Shown: in pieces, positions 63,412-64,000 of the stretch | How the letters are laid out: the number at the start of each line of letters is the position of its first letter | Position numbering within the stretch: position 1 is the stretch's first letter | Assembly (NCBI RefSeq): GCF_013003915.1 | Contig: NZ_JABAIV010000001.1 | Coordinates: 806,001-870,000 of the forward strand | DNA from: Telluria aromaticivorans | Lineage (GTDB): Bacteria; Pseudomonadota; Gammaproteobacteria; Burkholderiales; Burkholderiaceae_D | DNA length: 64,000 nucleotides | Reading direction: 5' to 3' | The notes under the pieces: generated by a model | What the model was told of the DNA's origin: nothing | What the model saw: the letters and a program-made list of their open reading frames with translations, nothing else | Database searches by the model: none | Made by a program: the position numbers and the translations under genes

Positions 63412-64000
63412 CCGGGCCGGGGATGGAGCCAAATGCCGGGCCGTGGACCATCGAGATGCTGGCCCGGAACGGCGAAGTGCTGCACCGCTACCGGGCCGCG
63501 CGCCTGCCGATCCGGGTCGGCCGCGCCTACGACAACGACTTCATCGTCGACGACGATTACGCCGCGGCCCACCACGTGGAAATCGACGCCGACCCAAGCG
63601 GCGCCCTGGTGCTGCGCGACCTCGGCAGCCGCAACGGCGTGGTGCATGCCGGCCGGCGGGTGCAGCAGGTGGTCATGCAAGGCGACACGGTGGTGCGCAT
63701 GGGCCATACCTCGCTGCGGGTGCGCGCGGCCGGGTTCCCGGTGGCGCCCGAGATGTTTGATCGCACCATGCACGGCTGGGAAGGCCTGCTGCCGGGCGCC
63801 GCCGGCGTGCTGCTGGCAGCGCTGGTGGCGCTGCTGGTGGCCTGGCTGCTGGATGCCCAGCCCTTCGAGCTGCTGTACTACGTACAGGCGCCGGCCTGGG
63901 GCATCGGCGCGGCACTGTTGTGGAGCAGCCTGTGGGCCTTCCTCAACCGCCTGTTCGGGCGCCATGCGCGCCTCGGGCGCCACCTGTTCATCTTCGGCTG
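63408..64000 (+). CDS. FHA domain membrane protein, truncated by window end
   Basis: The first 197 residues are visible; the gene continues beyond the window. An FHA domain (about 20-110) has RVGRAYDNDFIVDD, the HHVEID strand in place of the usual SRxH, and LRDLGSRNGVV, the phosphothreonine-recognition signature. A hydrophobic segment at about 128-150 (GVLLAALVALLVAWLL) and a second at about 160-180 follow. FHA domains bind phosphothreonine, so a Ser/Thr kinase or a phosphorylated partner is likely elsewhere. It starts with ATG 63408, overlapping the protease stop. Confidence 0.85.
   Translation, partial: MTGPGMEPNAGPWTIEMLARNGEVLHRYRAARLPIRVGRAYDNDFIVDDDYAAAHHVEIDADPSGALVLRDLGSRNGVVHAGRRVQQVVMQGDTVVRMGHTSLRVRAAGFPVAPEMFDRTMHGWEGLLPGAAGVLLAALVALLVAWLLDAQPFELLYYVQAPAWGIGAALLWSSLWAFLNRLFGRHARLGRHLFIFG

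Overview
The window looks like a chromosomal segment of a high-GC betaproteobacterium, most likely Massilia or a close relative in the Oxalobacteraceae (Burkholderiales). The basis is the codon usage, the linked dapC-dapD-pilU-arsC-dapE-prmB block, a PEP-CTERM exported protein, an OmpR/EnvZ pair, a DUF535 (VirK/YbjX) protein and a MuxABC-OpmB-like efflux operon. The genus is inferred from family content, not from a marker gene. I saw no rRNA, tRNA, CRISPR array, intact insertion sequence or prophage.

Layout. 0-9.3 kb: an AraC regulator, lysine/peptidoglycan precursor genes (dapC, dapD, dapE), a PilU-type ATPase, an ArsC-like reductase, prmB and an ABC-F ATPase. 9.3-16.7 kb: orphan CheW, a PEP-CTERM protein, a Nudix protein, a decayed kinase remnant, DUF817, an NTF2-like protein, DUF2750 and a FapA-family protein. 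16.8-21.6 kb: OmpR/EnvZ two-component pair, a methyltransferase, a Sel1 protein, and a PLP dehydratase translationally coupled to RidA. 21.6-28.8 kb: a DUF4124 protein, a 982-residue GGDEF-EAL membrane protein beside a FeeM-like N-acyltransferase, PhzF, VOC, and an SdpR/SdpI pair. 28.9-35.3 kb: LysR with a divergent MFS transporter and DkgB, a GST, DUF535 and a YqhD-like alcohol dehydrogenase. 35.5-37.8 kb: a TPP riboswitch in front of a TonB-dependent receptor. 38-42.6 kb: HDOD protein, PnuC with a NadR-like kinase, and an S46 peptidase. 42.9-52.2 kb: a four-gene RND efflux operon whose first permease carries an in-frame amber codon. 52.4-64 kb: SppA, a sodium:solute symporter, an NYN/OST-HTH RNA-binding protein, a PAS hybrid kinase, DUF1810, DUF3820, RibA, and a trypsin-like protease overlapping a truncated FHA membrane protein.

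Most of the window is ordinary core or soft-core sequence. The least ordinary signals are: a thiamine-sensing riboswitch on a receptor that homology alone would call a siderophore receptor; the nonsense codon in the efflux permease; a dispersed family of imperfect palindromes at eight loci whose stems covary and whose tips vary greatly in length; a 20-codon ORF plus two inverted repeats ahead of the DUF535 gene; a start-codon hairpin on phzF; the FeeM-like acyltransferase next to a cyclic-di-GMP protein; and a bacterial NYN-OST-HTH-RGG protein. I did not find one large, clearly new multi-gene system.
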